A DNA stretch of 6,677 nt from Deltaproteobacteria bacterium (lineage in GTDB: Bacteria; Bdellovibrionota; O2-12-FULL-43-9; JACQJE01), in contig JACQJE010000204.1 in the NCBI GenBank assembly GCA_016205125.1, positions 1 to 6,677 on the forward strand. Reading direction: 5' to 3'. The position numbers were made by a program, and so were the translations under genes. The stretch's first letter is position 1. Every line of letters begins with the position of its first letter. The notes under the pieces are model-generated. The model did no database searches, was not told the origin of the DNA, and worked only from the letters and a program-made list of their open reading frames with translations. Shown here piece by piece: positions 5,104 through 6,677 of this stretch.

Positions 5104-6320
5104 ATCAGAGGCCCTCAAGGAGCGATCTTTACGGCGAGGTTGACCGGATATCTCACGAATTGTGGGGCGTCGCGCTTGAAATCGCCAACAAGCCGGAACT
5201 CGCTTTTGAAGAGAGGTATGCCTCTCAACGTGCTGTGGAATATTTGAAGAGTCATGGCTTTGAAGTTCAGACCCCTTATCTTTGGCTCGATACCGCTTTT
5301 CGGGCCAGTTTTAAATTGGGTGATGGGGGGAGAAGAGTCGCTTTTTTGGCAGAATATGACGCACTGCCTGAGATTGGGCACGCCTGCGGCCACCCTTTGA
5401 TTGCAGGGATGTCAATCGGCGCTGTAGTGGCGCTTTCTCGGTTTCGAGGGCTATTGCCAGGGGAGATTGTGGTGATTGGAACACCTGCGGAGGAACAAGT
5501 AGGCGGAAAAGTCCTGCTGGCGGATGGAGGCGCATTTGATGATATCGATTGCGCCCTGATGGTTCATCCGAGCGATCGGACGGAGATTGTGACATCTACC
5601 CTGGCCCTATTCGATGTGACCTTTGAGTTTAAAGGAATGGCCGCGCATGCTTCCGCCTTTCCGTTTCAAGGGAGAAACGCATTGGATGCGGCGATCATGA
5701 CCTATTGCGCGATTAGCGCGCTGCGTCAGCAGCTCCCTTCTGATGTCCGGGTTCATGGGATCATCCTGGAGGGGGGGCGGGTTCCCAATATCATCCCCGA
5801 CTCTGCGAAGATGCGCTATTTTGTGCGCGCTCCCCAGATTGAAATGGCCCATGAGATTTTAAAGAAGATTGCTCAGTGTGCCAAAGGAGCATCTCTTTCA
5901 ACTCAGACAGATGTCGAGATTCATGTGGCCGATACTCCCTATTTTCCGCTCCTGTCCAACGAAAGGCTCTGTTCCATTTTTGCCGGGCAGCTCGATCTCC
6001 TTCATGTGCCCTATGAGATGAGGCGCGACGGAAAGGAGGCGGTCGGTTCATCCGATGTCGGCAATGTGAGCGGGCTGATTCCAACCCTTCACCCCACACT
6101 TCAGGTGTGTGAAAGGGGAGTAACCTGCCATACGCGCGGTTTTGCGAGCGCTGCGGTTACTGATCGCGCAAAGGAGGCGATGGTTGTTGGCACAAAAGCT
6201 TTGGCGGGGACAGCGCTTGAGATCCTCTCCTCTCCCGAGATATTTAAAGAGGTGAGAGAAGAATTTCTTTCGAGGACGGCCTATGTATGCGATCGGCTTG
6301 ATGTCGGGCACATCTCTTGA
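5100..6320 (+). CDS. M20-family zinc amidohydrolase (M20D type, AbgB/PM20D2-like)
   Basis: This is a cytoplasmic 406-residue metallohydrolase that should cleave an N-acyl-amino acid, aminobenzoyl-Glu-like or small dipeptide amide bond. Signatures in order are FLAEYDALPEIGHACGH (82-98), which is typical of the AbgB/PM20D2 branch, GTPAEEQVGGK (128-137), HPSD (156-159), the dimerisation-domain entry FKGMAAHASAFPFQGRNALDA (in 177-197), EGGRVPNIIPD (224-234), SSDVGNVS (317-324) and the late His344. By analogy with M20D structures Cys96, His98, Glu132, His156 and His344 are the likely metal ligands. There is no signal peptide. The ATG at 5100 overlaps the fecR-like stop by 4 bases, with AAAGGG (5085-5090) as a modest ribosome site, and the C-terminus overlaps anmK. 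The substrate is unknown. Its place between an exported protein and anmK makes a peptide or cell-wall remnant possible, but that is inference. Confidence 0.9.
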   Translation: MNQRPSRSDLYGEVDRISHELWGVALEIANKPELAFEERYASQRAVEYLKSHGFEVQTPYLWLDTAFRASFKLGDGGRRVAFLAEYDALPEIGHACGHPLIAGMSIGAVVALSRFRGLLPGEIVVIGTPAEEQVGGKVLLADGGAFDDIDCALMVHPSDRTEIVTSTLALFDVTFEFKGMAAHASAFPFQGRNALDAAIMTYCAISALRQQLPSDVRVHGIILEGGRVPNIIPDSAKMRYFVRAPQIEMAHEILKKIAQCAKGASLSTQTDVEIHVADTPYFPLLSNERLCSIFAGQLDLLHVPYEMRRDGKEAVGSSDVGNVSGLIPTLHPTLQVCERGVTCHTRGFASAAVTDRAKEAMVVGTKALAGTALEILSSPEIFKEVREEFLSRTAYVCDRLDVGHIS

Positions 6321-6677
6321 TGGAATCGACGCCGCTCTGATCAAGGTGAGCCGGAAAGAAGGTAAGCGTTACCATCATGAGCTAATCGATTTTCAGTGCA
6401 CATCTTATCCCTCCAAACTCCGTTGGGAACTGACAGAGATCATCTGCGGAAAGAGAGGAGACGCAGCTTTTTTCTCGCGCCTGCATCTTGAGGTGGGATC
6501 TGTTTTTGGAGAAGCTGCACGGGCATTAATGTTGAGAAATAACCTGAAAGCGTCACAGGTTTCCGTTATTGGCTTTCATGGTCAGACCATTTGGTATGAA
6601 TCGCTTCTCTCTCAGCGCAACAGTCCCAAAAGCATACCCTTTTGTGGAATAGAATCTTCCCCTCTTTCGGAAGAAGA
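6283..6677 (+). CDS. anmK: Anhydro-N-acetylmuramic acid kinase AnmK, N-terminal third, cut by window edge
   Basis: AnmK uses ATP and water to open and phosphorylate 1,6-anhydro-MurNAc to MurNAc-6-phosphate in the cytoplasm, downstream of NagZ. The frame is open from ATG 6283 to the right edge (131 codons of a family usually near 370). The ATG follows GAGGA (6272-6276) at a 6-base distance and begins MYAIGLMSGTSLDGIDAAL, the hallmark N-terminus with the phosphate-binding SGTS (8-11) and Asp13. A helix with HLEVGSVFGEAA (68-79) and FHGQTIW (98-104) follow, both in family order. The stretch after HGQTIW reads IPFCGIESSPLSEE where relatives usually have a LQIG-E/D-type motif, so this part is divergent but still in frame. 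The gene overlaps the end of the M20 gene by 38 bases, which points to one transcript. Confidence 0.93.
   Translation, partial: MYAIGLMSGTSLDGIDAALIKVSRKEGKRYHHELIDFQCTSYPSKLRWELTEIICGKRGDAAFFSRLHLEVGSVFGEAARALMLRNNLKASQVSVIGFHGQTIWYESLLSQRNSPKSIPFCGIESSPLSEE

Overview
This window comes from a bacterium with roughly 50% GC. It probably has a Gram-negative-type envelope, inferred from short classical Sec signal peptides, a FecR-like exported protein, and nagZ and anmK, the cytoplasmic enzymes of anhydro-muropeptide recycling. I cannot name the taxon from the sequence alone.

Layout: (1) Bases 1-1279, minus strand: the N-terminal 426 codons of an exported subtilisin-family (S8) protease, cut by the left window edge. 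(2) Bases 1280-1375: a short divergent intergenic region. (3) Bases 1376-2980, plus strand: a D-aminoacylase-type amidohydrolase (N-acyl-D-amino-acid deacylase) starting at TTG or GTG. (4) Bases 2970-4019, minus strand: nagZ, a family 3 beta-N-acetylglucosaminidase, convergent with the deacylase and overlapping its 3' end by 11 bases. (5) Bases 4020-4365: a divergent intergenic region carrying a 181-base, GC-rich, non-coding element with 23-base perfect terminal inverted repeats and 5-base flanking direct repeats, which looks like a MITE. (6) Bases 4366-6677, plus strand: a tight run of three genes. These are a secreted FecR-domain protein (GTG start), an M20-family amidohydrolase overlapping it by 4 bases, and anmK (anhydro-N-acetylmuramic acid kinase) overlapping that by 38 bases and cut by the right window edge.

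nagZ and anmK are successive steps in recycling the peptidoglycan sugar moiety. NagZ releases GlcNAc from GlcNAc-anhydroMurNAc (peptides), and AnmK phosphorylates and opens the anhydroMurNAc to MurNAc-6-phosphate. The D-aminoacylase-type enzyme and the M20 amidohydrolase are two amide-bond hydrolases that could act on D-amino-acid-containing or small peptide remnants. That functional link rests on gene position and is an inference. The S8 protease is probably unrelated.

The least ordinary feature is the MITE-like element. It sits between the divergent nagZ and fecR-M20-anmK units, with its right end 31 bases upstream of the fecR-like start codon. If transcription starts at the extended -10 motif seen on its left side, the whole element would be a large folded 5' leader for the operon. 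No CRISPR array, tRNA, rRNA or complete insertion sequence was seen.
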